From positions 124,001-188,000 of the forward strand of contig NZ_WUEK01000010.1 in assembly GCF_009823805.1 (NCBI RefSeq): DNA of 64,000 bases, given 5' to 3'. This DNA comes from Nocardioides flavescens. Lineage in GTDB: Bacteria > Actinomycetota > Actinomycetes > Propionibacteriales > Nocardioidaceae. Below the pieces are notes generated by a model. The model saw only the letters and a program-made list of their open reading frames with translations. It was not told the DNA's origin and did no database searches. Position numbers and translations under genes: made by a program. How positions within the stretch are numbered: position 1 is the first letter of the stretch; every line of letters starts with the position of its first letter. Shown here piece by piece: positions 34,015 to 43,397 of this stretch.

Positions 34015-34256
34015 CGGCGCGACCTGGAACCGGGTTCCCCCATGGCCCCCCAGGCAGGTCGCGCTGACCTCCATTGCCCAGGACGGGCTCACCCCAAGCC
34101 CGGGTGACCGGTCCGGTCCAGCCCGGACCGGTTCACGCGACGTTCACCGCGTGCTCACGCGTCCTGTGGTGTGCGCCACGCCCACCGGCCCTACCGTCGC
34201 CGCAACCCCCGCGCGACCCGTGCGGGGTGAGGGTGCGGACGGGTCGGAGGAGCGGC

Positions 34257-35444
34257 ATGGGTCAGGTGGCGTTCACCGAGGACGGACCGCGGGTCCTCTC
34301 GGTCTACGAGGGGTTCTTCGCCGGCGGCGCGCGGGTGCTGCACACCGGGGTCGTGAGGGCCCTGCACTCGACCACCGGCCAGCACCACCGCGTGCTCAGC
34401 CTGACCGACCGGTCGGTGCGGGAGAACACCGTGCAGCTCGCCCAGGGCGACGCGAGCCACCGCTCGCTGGTCCGCGCGGGCGTGCCCGTGACCGCACTGC
34501 GCCGCGGGTCGGGGGAGGCCTGGCGCCCCGGCCAGCGCCGGGCCCTGCAGCGGGCGGTCTCCGCCGCCGATGTCGTGCTCACGCTCAAGGAGCAGCCCCT
34601 GCTCGCGCTCGCCGACGCGCGTCTCGGCGGTCGCCCGGTGCTCACCTGCCTGCACCGCTCCGACCCCGAGCACCAGGGCCGTGCGCTCGAGACGCTCGTC
34701 TCCCTCGTCGAGCGCGGCACGGTCCGAGCGGCGATCTGCTGCGCGCACTCCACCCAGGCGGCCTACCACGCGGCCACCGGCATCCCGCTCGACCAGCTGC
34801 CCGTCGTACCCAACGGCACCGACCTGCGCCGCTTCCGTCCCTGCGCGACGACCCGTGCCGAGGCCCGGGGCGAGCTGGGCGTGGTCGGCGAGGTGCCGGT
34901 GGTGCTCTTCTCCGCCCGGTTCGACCCGATGAAGGACGTCGCGCTGTTCGTGCGTGCCGCCGCGCGGTTCCGGGAGCTGCGACCCGACGCCCACCTCGTC
35001 CTGTGCGGCGCGGGCATGAGCGCGGGCAACGCCGAGCTGGTCGCGCTGCTCGCCGGCGCCGGGCTGGCGAGCGAGCGGGTCCACCTGCTCGGCATCCGCA
35101 CCGACGTGCCCCGCTTGTGCAACGCCGCCGACCTCGTCGTCATCACCAGCGCGTACGGCGAGGCCGCGCCGCTGGCGCTGCTCGAGGGGATGGCGTGCGG
35201 GGCCGTGCCGGTCACCACCGACGTCGGCGACGCCGCCCTCATGGTCGGCGAGCCGCGGCTGGTCGCCCCTCGCGAGGCCACGGCGATGGCCGACACCTGG
35301 GTGGCGGCGTACGAGCAGCGCGAGGAGCACGCCGAGCGCATCCTGCGCCGACGTCAGCGCCTGAGCGACCAGCGCACCTACGACGCCTACGCCGCGCTGA
35401 TCCGCGAGCACGCCGCCGGTTCGCGGCTGGACCTCGTCGGCTGA
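34257..35444 (+). CDS. GT4-family glycosyltransferase
   Basis: A 395-residue GT-B fold enzyme. The N-terminal acceptor domain begins VLSVYEGFFAGGARVLHTGVV with the Gly-rich loop; the C-terminal donor domain has VVPNGTDLRRFRP, VLFSARFDPMKDVALFVRAAARF, VHLLGIRTDVPRLCNAADLVVITSAYGEAAPLALLEGMACGAVPVTTDVGDAALMV, where the ExxxxLLE block is the nucleotide-sugar site of family GT4. It is not in an obvious glycan cluster, so donor and acceptor are unknown. Start set by GGAGG six bases before the ATG. No membrane segment; cytoplasmic or membrane-peripheral. Confidence 0.88.
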   Translation: MGQVAFTEDGPRVLSVYEGFFAGGARVLHTGVVRALHSTTGQHHRVLSLTDRSVRENTVQLAQGDASHRSLVRAGVPVTALRRGSGEAWRPGQRRALQRAVSAADVVLTLKEQPLLALADARLGGRPVLTCLHRSDPEHQGRALETLVSLVERGTVRAAICCAHSTQAAYHAATGIPLDQLPVVPNGTDLRRFRPCATTRAEARGELGVVGEVPVVLFSARFDPMKDVALFVRAAARFRELRPDAHLVLCGAGMSAGNAELVALLAGAGLASERVHLLGIRTDVPRLCNAADLVVITSAYGEAAPLALLEGMACGAVPVTTDVGDAALMVGEPRLVAPREATAMADTWVAAYEQREEHAERILRRRQRLSDQRTYDAYAALIREHAAGSRLDLVG

Positions 35445-35466
35445 GGCGTCCGACCCGCTGTCGCCC

Positions 35467-36615
35467 TCAGTGGTGGGCGGTCCGGTGGCGCGCGAGCAGG
35501 TCGAGGCCGAAGTCGGCCTCGGGGTCGCGCCACACCGAGTGGGCGTGGTTGGCTCCGCGCTGGGTGTTGTCCCACTCGATGAGCAGTCGAGGACCCTGCA
35601 GCCGGTAGTAGTGGGGCTCACCGGGCTCGGTGGACCCGGCCCACGCGAGGTGCACGGCGTCGAGGGCCGCGCCGTCCCGCGCCGGGTCGTACGCCGGCAG
35701 GGGGGACACGTCCTCGGGCACCCGGTCGAGGTAGGTGCCGAGGAGGGCGTGCAGCAGCTCGCGCTGGCCGCCGTCGAGGTCGGAGCCCGCGACGCCGCGC
35801 GGGGTCGTGGAGTAGGCCACCGTGCGGTGGTGCTCGTCCGTCAGCCCGGCGGCGTCGTCGATGGCGTCGGACAGTGCCTGCAGCTTGGCCTGCTCCTCGG
35901 CGTCGGGGAAGCGCTCGTCGCGCCAGATGCCGGCCAGCGGGATCACCCGGTCGCCCTCGGCGACCGTCGTGCGGTTGGCGGTGACGAAGTCCGACGGCGC
36001 CCTGTCGAGCAGCACCGCCCGCGCCCGCAGGTCGGGGGAGAGGGAGCGCACCAGCTCGCGGGCGAGGTCCTCGACACGCGCCAGGGGACGGTTGAGGACG
36101 CCGCCCAGCAGCGGGGAGGAGGCGGGGTCGGCGCCCATGAAGCACGGGGTCGTCGAGACCAGCTCGCCGTCGATCACGAGGTTGTTGAGGCTGACGTGGT
36201 GGCCGCCGAAGCGCCAGCCCCAGGGCGCCTCGCTGCCCGGGTCGCCGAAGACCCGCAGGTAGTAGAGCCCCGGGTCGCGCCCGCGCTCGCGGTCGAAGCG
36301 GGTCACGAACCCCTCGACGCGGTCGAGGACGTTCTCGAGGCCCATCGTGGTCGCCACCGTGACGTAGCCCGCCATGGACAGCCCGGTCGCCACCAGCCGC
36401 ATCGCCGCGCGGTGCTGCGGCGGGCGCTGCTGGTGCACGGTCAGGCCCCCGTGGTCGGTGGGGGTGTAGAACCACCGCCGGCGCTCCGCGTCGGTCTCCG
36501 CGTCGTCGGAGGGGCCCACGCCCTGGGCCACGGCCCGCTGCTCGTCGTCGAGCGTGTCGAGCCAGGCGATCGCGGCGTCAGCCATGTGGACAGCAGCCTG
36601 GTGGCGGGGCGACAT
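35467..36615 (-). CDS. DUF3500 family protein
   Basis: A 382-residue protein with the DUF3500 signatures RRWFYTPTDHGGLTVHQQRPPQHRAAMRL, YYLRVFGDPGSEAPWGWRFGGHHVSLNNLVIDGE, TPCFMGADPA, and at the end YYRLQGPRLLIEWDNTQRGANHAHSVWRDPEADFG. The clustered His (GGHHVSLN, NHAHSVWRD) suggest a metal site. The biochemical function of the family is unknown. No signal peptide with the ATG at 36615; an in-frame extension to 36723 is poorly supported. It converges with the glycosyltransferase (22-bp gap) and is divergent from the ABM gene. Confidence 0.82.
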   Translation of the reverse strand: MSPRHQAAVHMADAAIAWLDTLDDEQRAVAQGVGPSDDAETDAERRRWFYTPTDHGGLTVHQQRPPQHRAAMRLVATGLSMAGYVTVATTMGLENVLDRVEGFVTRFDRERGRDPGLYYLRVFGDPGSEAPWGWRFGGHHVSLNNLVIDGELVSTTPCFMGADPASSPLLGGVLNRPLARVEDLARELVRSLSPDLRARAVLLDRAPSDFVTANRTTVAEGDRVIPLAGIWRDERFPDAEEQAKLQALSDAIDDAAGLTDEHHRTVAYSTTPRGVAGSDLDGGQRELLHALLGTYLDRVPEDVSPLPAYDPARDGAALDAVHLAWAGSTEPGEPHYYRLQGPRLLIEWDNTQRGANHAHSVWRDPEADFGLDLLARHRTAHH

Positions 36616-36652
36616 GCGACCTAGCCTGACCGAGGCTGCGACCGCGTTCAAC

Positions 36653-36672
36653 GCAGTGTCCAGCAGTGTCCA
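36653..36672 (+). repeat. Short tandem repeat before the ABM gene
   Basis: GCAGTGTCCA occurs twice in immediate tandem between the divergent DUF3500 and ABM genes. Probably a promoter-region tandem duplication; no function assigned. Confidence 0.5.
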
Positions 36673-36713
36673 GCTCACCTGTACGCGAGACGACGACGTC
36701 CCTGGAGGAACCC

Positions 36714-37034
36714 GTGACCACACCCACCGATGACAACCGCGACCTGCTCACCGTGGTGGCCTACATGCGGGCCGCCGAGGGCAAGACCGAGGAGCTCAAG
36801 GCGGCCCTCGAGGCGCTCATCGAGCCCACCAGCCAGGAGGAGGGCTACGTCAACTACGACCTCCACCAGGGTGTCGAGGACCCGAGCTTCTTCACCTTCT
36901 ACGAGAACTGGCACTCCGGCGAGCACCTCGACGCCCACCTCGCGGCCCCGCACCTCGTCGACTTCGCCAGCAAGATGGGCGACCTGCTCGACGCCGACGG
37001 GCTGACCGTCAACCGGGTGCGTCGCATCGCCTGA
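36714..37034 (+). CDS. Antibiotic biosynthesis monooxygenase (ABM) domain protein
   Basis: A 106-residue protein with the ferredoxin-like ABM fold: LLTVVAYMRAAEGKTEELKAALEALIEPTSQEEGYVNYDLHQGVEDPSFFTFYENWHSGEHLDAHLAAPHLVDFASKMGDLLDADGLTVNRVRRI. The YDLHQ...FTFYENW...HLxxPH pattern is that of YgiN/quinol-monooxygenase-like proteins, active as dimers without cofactor, but many members have no known substrate. Start at GTG 36714 with GGAGG five bases upstream; an upstream ATG-like start at 36666 lacks such a site. Confidence 0.88.
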   Translation: MTTPTDDNRDLLTVVAYMRAAEGKTEELKAALEALIEPTSQEEGYVNYDLHQGVEDPSFFTFYENWHSGEHLDAHLAAPHLVDFASKMGDLLDADGLTVNRVRRIA

Positions 37035-37110
37035 CCCTCCTCGGGCGTGGCTCTCCGACCGGCGCGGTCGCCCGCGCGGCGTCGCATCGGACCTGGACTG
37101 CGTTGTCGTC

Positions 37111-37137
37111 GCCCGCCGTGGCGCTGCCACGGCGGGC
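37111..37137 (+). terminator. Terminator-like hairpin after the ABM gene
   Basis: GCCCGCCGTGGC (37111-37122) and GCCACGGCGGGC (37126-37137) pair perfectly over 12 bp around GCT, 77 bp after the ABM stop. Confidence 0.78.
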
Positions 37138-37202
37138 TCCTCCGCCTTGCCAGCTCCGCGCGACCCCACGCCTGCTCCCACGGGGGTCGGAGAACCACGC
37201 CC

Positions 37203-37208
37203 TAGACT
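37203..37208 (+). promoter_or_regulatory. Candidate -10 of the BrkB gene
   Basis: TAGACT (TANNNT) ends 6 bp before the GTG at 37215, predicting a leaderless mRNA. Confidence 0.45.
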
Positions 37209-37214
37209 CCGCAG

Positions 37215-38207
37215 GTGTCCACGGCGCGCACGGTCCCTGTCACCGTCGAGATGGACGGCGAGGAGCTCGACGCCGAGGACGCCTGGCACGAGCTGCGCAA
37301 GGTCGGTGTACGCCGCCTCGCGGTCGACGCCTTCGTCCGCTTCCGCTACGGAGACGGGTTCAGCTCGTCGCGGGCGCTGGCCCTGCAGGCCTCGCTCGCC
37401 GTGGTGCCGTTCCTGCTCGCGCTGTCGGGCCTCGTCGCCGATCTCGACGAGGCCCGACCGGCCGAGGTGCTCGCCGCCACCGTCGCGGCGATCAGCCCCG
37501 GTGGCGGCGACAGCGACGCACTGGCCCGGGCCGTGCGCGGCTCCGACGCCTCCGAGCTGACCGGCGAGCTCGCGCTGTGGGCCGGTCTCGCGCTCGCGCT
37601 CGTCTCGATGACCACGGCCATGGCGCAGATCGAGCGCGGGCTCAACCGCATCTACGGCATCCGGCGCGACCGCCCCGCCCTCCACAAGTACGGCCGGGCC
37701 GCGGCCCTCACGGCCGTCCTCGCCGTGCCGGTCGGGGTGGGCTTCCTGCTGATCGTCGCCGGCTCGGCGTTCGCCGACGCCATGGCCGACGGCTACGGCT
37801 GGTCGTCCGGCACCGTCACCGCCTGGAACTGGCTGCGCTGGCCCGTCGGCGTCGTGCTCGTGACATTCACGGTCGCGGTGCTGCTCAACCACGCCCCGCG
37901 GCGGCGCCAGCCCGGGCTCAGCTGGCTCGCGGTCGGCGCCGGCGTCTCGGTCGCGCTCAGCCTGGCGAGCACCGGCCTGCTGGCGGCGTACGCCGGGCTG
38001 AGCCCGTCGTTCGGCGACGTCTACGGCCCGCTCGCCGGGGTCGTCGCCCTGCTGCTGTGGACCCTGCTGTCGTCGGTCGCGCTCTTCCTCGGCGCCGCCG
38101 TCTGCGCCCAGCTCGAGGCCTGCCGCGGCGGCCAGGCCGACCCCGCCGAGGACGATCCGGGACGTCCCCACGGGGTCGTCGTCGACGAGCGGGGCGTGCC
38201 CGCCTGA
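37215..38207 (+). CDS. YihY/BrkB family membrane protein
   Basis: A 330-residue protein with six hydrophobic segments and the YihY/BrkB signatures FVRFRYGDGFSSSRALALQASLAVVPFLLALSG, MTTAMAQIERGLNRIYGIRRDRPALHKYGRA, and the C-terminal GVVALLLWTLLSSVALFLGAAVCAQLE. Earlier names (RNase BN, virulence factor) are not reliable for the family; its transport or envelope role is unresolved. Followed directly by a dispersed repeat. Confidence 0.88.
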   Translation: MSTARTVPVTVEMDGEELDAEDAWHELRKVGVRRLAVDAFVRFRYGDGFSSSRALALQASLAVVPFLLALSGLVADLDEARPAEVLAATVAAISPGGGDSDALARAVRGSDASELTGELALWAGLALALVSMTTAMAQIERGLNRIYGIRRDRPALHKYGRAAALTAVLAVPVGVGFLLIVAGSAFADAMADGYGWSSGTVTAWNWLRWPVGVVLVTFTVAVLLNHAPRRRQPGLSWLAVGAGVSVALSLASTGLLAAYAGLSPSFGDVYGPLAGVVALLLWTLLSSVALFLGAAVCAQLEACRGGQADPAEDDPGRPHGVVVDERGVPA

Positions 38208-38220
38208 GGGTGCCTCCACC

Positions 38221-38379
38221 CGGTGGTCGAGGAAGGACGAAGTCCTGCCGACACGGTGGTCGAGGAAGGACGAGGTCCTGCCGACACGGTGGTTGAGGAA
38301 GGACGAAGTCCTGTCTCGAAACCGCTCTTCTGCGGCAGTGGTTTCGAGACGGTCGCCAGCGCGACCTCCTCGACCACCG
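38221..38379. repeat. Dispersed GTTTCGAGAC palindromic repeat, copy C with internal 33-bp tandem units
   Basis: Three successive units start with CGGTGGTCGAGGAAGGACGA-type sequence at 38221, 38254 and 38287, the first two exactly 33 bp long. The third runs into GTCTCGAAACC (38313-38323), followed by GGTTTCGAGAC (38340-38350) and CCTCGACCACC (38368-38378). Compared with copies A and B, the order of arms is inverted (GGTGG...GTCTCGAAACC / GGTTTCGAGAC...CCACC). It fills the 192-bp gap between the BrkB and desaturase stops. Confidence 0.88.
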
Positions 38380-38399
38380 TCGGCGCGGCTGCGCCGAAC

Positions 38400-39656
38400 T
38401 CAGGTCGCGTCGGGCACGGCCTTGAGGCGGCCCCGGGCCTTGGCGGCCTTGGCAGCGCGGCGCTCGGTGCGCACCCGGCGGGCGAGGGCGCGCACCTGCG
38501 GCACGACGTTGCCGCGGTGGGTCTCCTCGAGCCAGCCGTCGGGGAACGACAGCCGCAGCACGCGGTGCCAGGCCGAGGCGACCTGGGGCACGAACGGGCG
38601 CGCGCAGTAGTCGAGGCCGTAGCGCTCGAAGACCTCGCGCACCTGCGGGGCGACCTCGGCGTAGCGGTTGCTCGGGAGGTCGGGGAACAGGTGGTGCTCG
38701 ATCTGGTGCGAGAGGTTGCCGGTCATGAGGTGCATCGCCCTCGACCCCGAGATGTCGGCGGAGCCGAGCATCTGGCGGAGGTACCACTCACCGCGACTCT
38801 CGTCGATGTCGAGCTCGTCGAGCTCGAAGGTCTCGACGCCCTCGGGGAAGTGGCCGCACATGATCACCGAGTGCGACCAGACGTTGCGCACGAGGTTGGC
38901 CACGGCGTTGGCGGCGACGGTGCGGCCGAAGCCGCCGCGGCTGACCGCACCGACGACGACCGGGTGCACGAGGTAGTCCTTGGCGACCTGCTCGCCGGCA
39001 CGGCGCAGCGTGCGGCGCAGCCGGCCGCGGGCCTCGGGGGAGAGGCCGCGCTTGTCGTCGATGGAGTCGCCGAGGTCGGCGTCGTACATCGCGATCGACC
39101 ACTCGAAGACGCACGCCATGAGCGCGTTGAGCAGCGGCTGGGTCAGGTGGATCGGCTTCCACTCCTGCTCCTCGGTCACGCGCATGACGCCGTAGCCGAG
39201 GTCGTTGTCGTGGCCGACGATGTTGGTGAAGCGGTGGTGCACCTCGTTGTGCGCCCGCTGCCACTGGTCGGGCGGCGAGGCGTGGTCCCACGTCCAGGTC
39301 GTCGAGTGGATCTTGGGGTCGCGCATCCAGTCCCACTGCCCGTGCAGGACGTTGTGGCCGATCTCCATGTTCTCGAGGATCTTGGCCAGCGACAGGCTGA
39401 CCGTGCCGAGCCACCAGGCCGAGCGCCGCGAGCCGGCGAGCAGCACGACGCGGCTGCCGAGCTCGAGCGCGCGCTGGGTCGCGATCACCCGGCGGATGTA
39501 CGCCGCGTCGCGGGCGCCGCGGCTGTCGAGCACGCGCTGGCGGATCGCGTCGAGCTCACGGCCGAGGGCCTCGACGTCCTCGGCGCTCAGGTGGCAGGCC
39601 ACCGGCGGGCGGGACTGGGCCGGGGCGGGACGGGCTGCGACGGGCTGCGCGGTCAC
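38400..39656 (-). CDS. Membrane fatty acid desaturase
   Basis: A 418-residue di-iron desaturase. The three His boxes are present in order: GHNVLHG (H-x3-H), HNEVHHRFTN (H-x2-HH) and HQIEHHLFP. Two hydrophobic stretches precede box 1 and separate box 2 from box 3. The QIEHH form of box 3 is characteristic of front-end/acyl-lipid-type desaturases, here lacking a cytochrome b5 domain, so electrons probably come from ferredoxin or a flavoprotein encoded elsewhere. Introduces double bonds into membrane lipid acyl chains. Start ATG or GTG at 39656; the N-terminal 25 residues are Ala/Pro-rich. Confidence 0.9.
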   Translation of the reverse strand: MTAQPVAARPAPAQSRPPVACHLSAEDVEALGRELDAIRQRVLDSRGARDAAYIRRVIATQRALELGSRVVLLAGSRRSAWWLGTVSLSLAKILENMEIGHNVLHGQWDWMRDPKIHSTTWTWDHASPPDQWQRAHNEVHHRFTNIVGHDNDLGYGVMRVTEEQEWKPIHLTQPLLNALMACVFEWSIAMYDADLGDSIDDKRGLSPEARGRLRRTLRRAGEQVAKDYLVHPVVVGAVSRGGFGRTVAANAVANLVRNVWSHSVIMCGHFPEGVETFELDELDIDESRGEWYLRQMLGSADISGSRAMHLMTGNLSHQIEHHLFPDLPSNRYAEVAPQVREVFERYGLDYCARPFVPQVASAWHRVLRLSFPDGWLEETHRGNVVPQVRALARRVRTERRAAKAAKARGRLKAVPDAT

Positions 39657-39784
39657 GGAGACCTCCAGTTCGGTGTGCGGCAGGGGTCACCCGAACGACC
39701 CCCTGCGACACCTTTGCACCCTTCCCTGTGAATTGGGTACTGCTAGTGCTCGCCTCGTTGCTTGTGCGGCACCCAGGAGGTGAC

Positions 39785-39872
39785 GGAATCCCAGCATCTG
39801 CTGGGATCCCTGACGTTCTGGGGTGTTGCAACACCCCAGAACGTTGGCCGTCCCAGCAGATGCTGGGATTCC
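39785..39872. repeat. 88-bp nested palindromic element, copy 2
   Basis: Arms (39785-39806, 39851-39872) and 32-bp core (39813-39844) are identical to copy 1; the 6-nt spacers are TCCCTG and TGGCCG instead. It lies between the desaturase start and the LysR stop, 5 bp before the latter. The remaining part of this 221-bp gap (39657-39784) holds the desaturase promoter region without a clear -10. Confidence 0.92.
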
Positions 39873-39877
39873 GACCG

Positions 39878-40768
39878 TCAGGGTAGCCCCGACGCGACGA
39901 CCGCCCCCAGCAGCTCCGCGACCGCCGCGGCGGCGGGGGAGAGGTCGCCCGTGCGGTGTGCGAGGGCGAGCTCGGCGGTGGGGGCGCGGCGCAGCGGCAC
40001 GTGCACGACGCCGGCCAGTGCGAGGCTGCGCACGGGCTCCGGCACGAGCGCGACACCGAGACCGGCCGCGACGAACACCATCAGCGTCGCGGTCTCGGCG
40101 ACCTCGAGCACTGGGTCGGGGGTGAACCCCGCCGCCGCGCAGGCGTTGAGGACCGTGCGCTGGAACGACGAGCGGTGGCCCGAGGGGTGGGTCACGAACG
40201 GCTCGCCCGCGAGCTCGGCCAGGTCGAGGCGACGCCGGTGGGCGAGGCGGTGGTCGCGGGGCAGCGCGGCCACGAGCCGCTCCGTGCGCAGGGGTCGCCA
40301 GGCCAGCCGGTCGTCGGCGCCCGGGCGCAGGACCGCGAGGTCGTGGGTGCGGTCGAGCAGGCCGCGGGCGAGGTCGGGGCTGAGCACCTCCCCGCGCAGC
40401 TCGAGCTCCACGTCGGGCAGCTCCTCGCGGGCCCGGCGCGCCAGGCCCGGCAGCACGTCGTACGTCGCGGTGCCGACGAAGCCGACCGCGACCCGCCCGG
40501 TCGTGCCACCGGCCAGGCGCCGCAGGTCGGCGACGGCCTCGTCGGCCCCGGCCAGCACGGCGCGCGCGTGGGTGCGCAGCCGCTCGCCGGCCTCGGTCAC
40601 CTCGACCCGGCGCGTGGTGCGGGTGAACAGCTCGACGCCCAGCTCGCGCTCGAGCTGCTTGATCTGCTGCGAGAGCGCGGGCTGCGCGAGGTGGAGGCTC
40701 TCGGCCGCCCGGCCGAAATGACGGTGCTCGACGAGCGCCTCGAACGAGCGCAGGTGGCGCAGCTCCAC
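39878..40768 (-). CDS. LysR-family transcriptional regulator
   Basis: A 296-residue LTTR. The N-terminal HTH MELRHLRSFEALVEHRHFGRAAESLHLAQPALSQQIKQLERELGVELFTRTTRRVEVTEAG is canonical, followed by a periplasmic-binding-like effector domain. GTG 40768 gives the usual MELRHL start and lies 7 bp after TAGGTT (minus strand), a likely -10; an upstream TTG at 40777 is less likely. It is divergent from the pcaF-like gene and probably regulates that operon, sensing an aromatic-degradation intermediate such as muconate or ketoadipate. Confidence 0.93.
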   Translation of the reverse strand: MELRHLRSFEALVEHRHFGRAAESLHLAQPALSQQIKQLERELGVELFTRTTRRVEVTEAGERLRTHARAVLAGADEAVADLRRLAGGTTGRVAVGFVGTATYDVLPGLARRAREELPDVELELRGEVLSPDLARGLLDRTHDLAVLRPGADDRLAWRPLRTERLVAALPRDHRLAHRRRLDLAELAGEPFVTHPSGHRSSFQRTVLNACAAAGFTPDPVLEVAETATLMVFVAAGLGVALVPEPVRSLALAGVVHVPLRRAPTAELALAHRTGDLSPAAAAVAELLGAVVASGLP

Positions 40769-40775
40769 GATCGGC

Positions 40776-40857
40776 AACCTACCAGCGATCCATCACGCAG
40801 GAGGATCAGTCGAGACCGATTGACTGTTGGAGATGATCGGCGCACCCGGCCTAGATT
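40776..40857. promoter_or_regulatory. Divergent promoter region of the LysR gene and pcaF operon
   Basis: On the minus strand TAGGTT (40776-40781) precedes the LysR GTG by 7 bp. On the plus strand TAGATT (40852-40857) precedes the pcaF GTG at 40864 by 6 bp. Between them CAGTC (40807-40811) and GACTG (40822-40826) form an inverted repeat with a 10-bp centre, close to the T-N11-A spacing of LysR boxes. Both transcripts would be leaderless. Confidence 0.55.
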
Positions 40858-40863
40858 GGGTCC

Positions 40864-42065
<1,202 letters not shown>

Positions 42066-42069
<4 letters not shown>

Positions 42070-42722
42070 CCACTCTCTGCGCGGACCCCGACGAGGCGGT
42101 CGCCGAGGTCCGGGACGGCTCGACCGTGCTGGTCGGTGGCTTCGGCATGGCCGGGATGCCGGTCCAGCTCATCGACGCGCTCATCCGCCAGGGCGCCACC
42201 GACCTCACCGTGGTGTCCAACAACGCCGGCAACGGCGACACCGGCCTCGCCGCGCTGCTCGCCCAGGGCCGGGTGCGCAAGGTGATCTGCTCCTTCCCGC
42301 GCCAGGCCGACTCGTGGGTCTTCGACGGCCTCTACCGCTCGGGCGAGATCGAGCTGGAGCTCGTGCCGCAGGGCAACCTCGCCGAGCGGATGCGCGCTGC
42401 CGGGGCCGGGATCGGGGCGTTCTTCACCCCGACCGGCGTCGGCACGCCGCTCGCCGAGGGCAAGGAGACCCGCGAGATCGACGGGCGCACCTACGTCCTG
42501 GAGATGCCGATCCACGGCGACGTCGCGCTGATCGGCGCCCACCGCGCCGACCGCGCCGGCAACCTCGTCTACCGGCGCACGGCGCGCAACTTCGGCCCGG
42601 TCATGGCCACCGCCGCGACCTCGGTCGTGGCCCAGGTCAGCGAGGTCGTCGAGATCGGCGACCTCGACCCCGAGACGGTCGTGACGCCGTCGGTCTTCGT
42701 CGACAAGGTGGTGGCGGTGTGA
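42066..42722 (+). CDS. pcaI: 3-oxoacid CoA-transferase subunit A (3-oxoadipate type)
   Basis: A 218-residue alpha subunit: DGSTVLVGGFGMAGMPVQLIDALIRQGATDLTVVSNNAG, KVICSFPR, ELVPQGNLAERMRAAGAGIGAFFTPTGVGTPLAEGKETREIDG and RTARNFGPVMATAA are family blocks. It works with the next gene to move CoA from succinyl-CoA to 3-oxoadipate (or acetoacetate). GTG start overlaps the thiolase stop (GTGA). The substrate is inferred from context. Confidence 0.9.
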
Positions 42723-43378
42723 GCACGTCGGAGAAGCCCCTCGGTACGCAGCCCCTCGGCAAGGACGAGATGGCCGCGCTCGTGGCGCGCGACATCCCGG
42801 CCGGGTCGTTCGTCAACCTCGGCATCGGCCAGCCCACCAGCGTCGCCGACCACCTCCGCGCCGACCAGGGCGTCGTCCTCCACACCGAGAACGGCATGCT
42901 CGGCATGGGTCCGCGCCCCGCGCCCGGCGAGGAGGACCCCGAGCTCACCAACGCCGGCAAGCAGCCGGTCACCGAGCTGCCCGGGGCGTCGTACTTCGAC
43001 AGCGCGGCGTCGTTCGCGATGATGCGCGGCGGCCACCTCGACGTGTGCGTGCTCGGCGCCTTCCAGGTCTCGGCCGGAGGCGACCTGGCCAACTGGCACA
43101 CCGGCGCGCCCGACGCGATCCCCGCCGTCGGTGGCGCGATGGACCTCGCCCTGGGCGCCAAGAGCGTGTTCGTGATGATGACGCTCTTCGCCAAGGACGG
43201 CACCCCCAAGCTCGTGCCGAGCTGCACCTACCCGCTCACCGGCGTCGGCTGCGTCGACCGGGTCTACACCGAGCTCGCGGTCTTCGACCTGCGGCCCGAG
43301 GGGGTCGTCGTGCGCGAGACCTTCGGCACGTCGTACGACGAGCTCGCGGCGCGGCTCGAGGTGCCTCTGCTGCGCTGA
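42719..43378 (+). CDS. pcaJ: 3-oxoacid CoA-transferase subunit B (3-oxoadipate type)
   Basis: A 219-residue beta subunit carrying the catalytic glutamate E57 in the TENGMLGMGPRP block, plus FVNLGIGQPTSVADHL, SFAMMRGGHLDVCVLGAFQVSAGGDLANW and YPLTGVGCVDRVYTELAVF. The GTG start overlaps the alpha-subunit stop by 4 bp. Completes the three-gene operon. Confidence 0.9.
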   Translation: MSTSEKPLGTQPLGKDEMAALVARDIPAGSFVNLGIGQPTSVADHLRADQGVVLHTENGMLGMGPRPAPGEEDPELTNAGKQPVTELPGASYFDSAASFAMMRGGHLDVCVLGAFQVSAGGDLANWHTGAPDAIPAVGGAMDLALGAKSVFVMMTLFAKDGTPKLVPSCTYPLTGVGCVDRVYTELAVFDLRPEGVVVRETFGTSYDELAARLEVPLLR

Positions 43379-43385
43379 GATTGGC

Positions 43386-43391
43386 TAAGTT
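43386..43391 (+). promoter_or_regulatory. Candidate -10 of the mini-PPTase gene
   Basis: TAAGTT (TANNNT) lies 6 bp before the GTG at 43398, only 7 bp after the pcaJ stop, so this gene may have its own leaderless promoter. Confidence 0.4.
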
Positions 43392-43397
43392 CTCGGC

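Larger units (their letters stand above)
33551..34256 (+). other. Non-coding 706-bp region rich in hairpins
   Basis: No credible gene is seen; the short ORFs here have composition of random high-GC frames. It holds, in order: a short AT-richer patch with AAACG-CTTA-CGTTT (33647-33660); a strong hairpin (33782-33812); the palindromic element at 33849-33936; a hairpin at 33985-34014; and a dyad ACCGGTCCGG/CCGGACCGGT (34107-34116, 34123-34132) ahead of the glycosyltransferase. A riboswitch was considered for 33640-33780 but I could not match any known class. Confidence 0.6.

Noticed and set aside
34074..34256. An N-terminal extension of the glycosyltransferase to 34074
   Set aside because: The extension has no family similarity, and a good ribosome site (GGAGG) is placed for the ATG at 34257.
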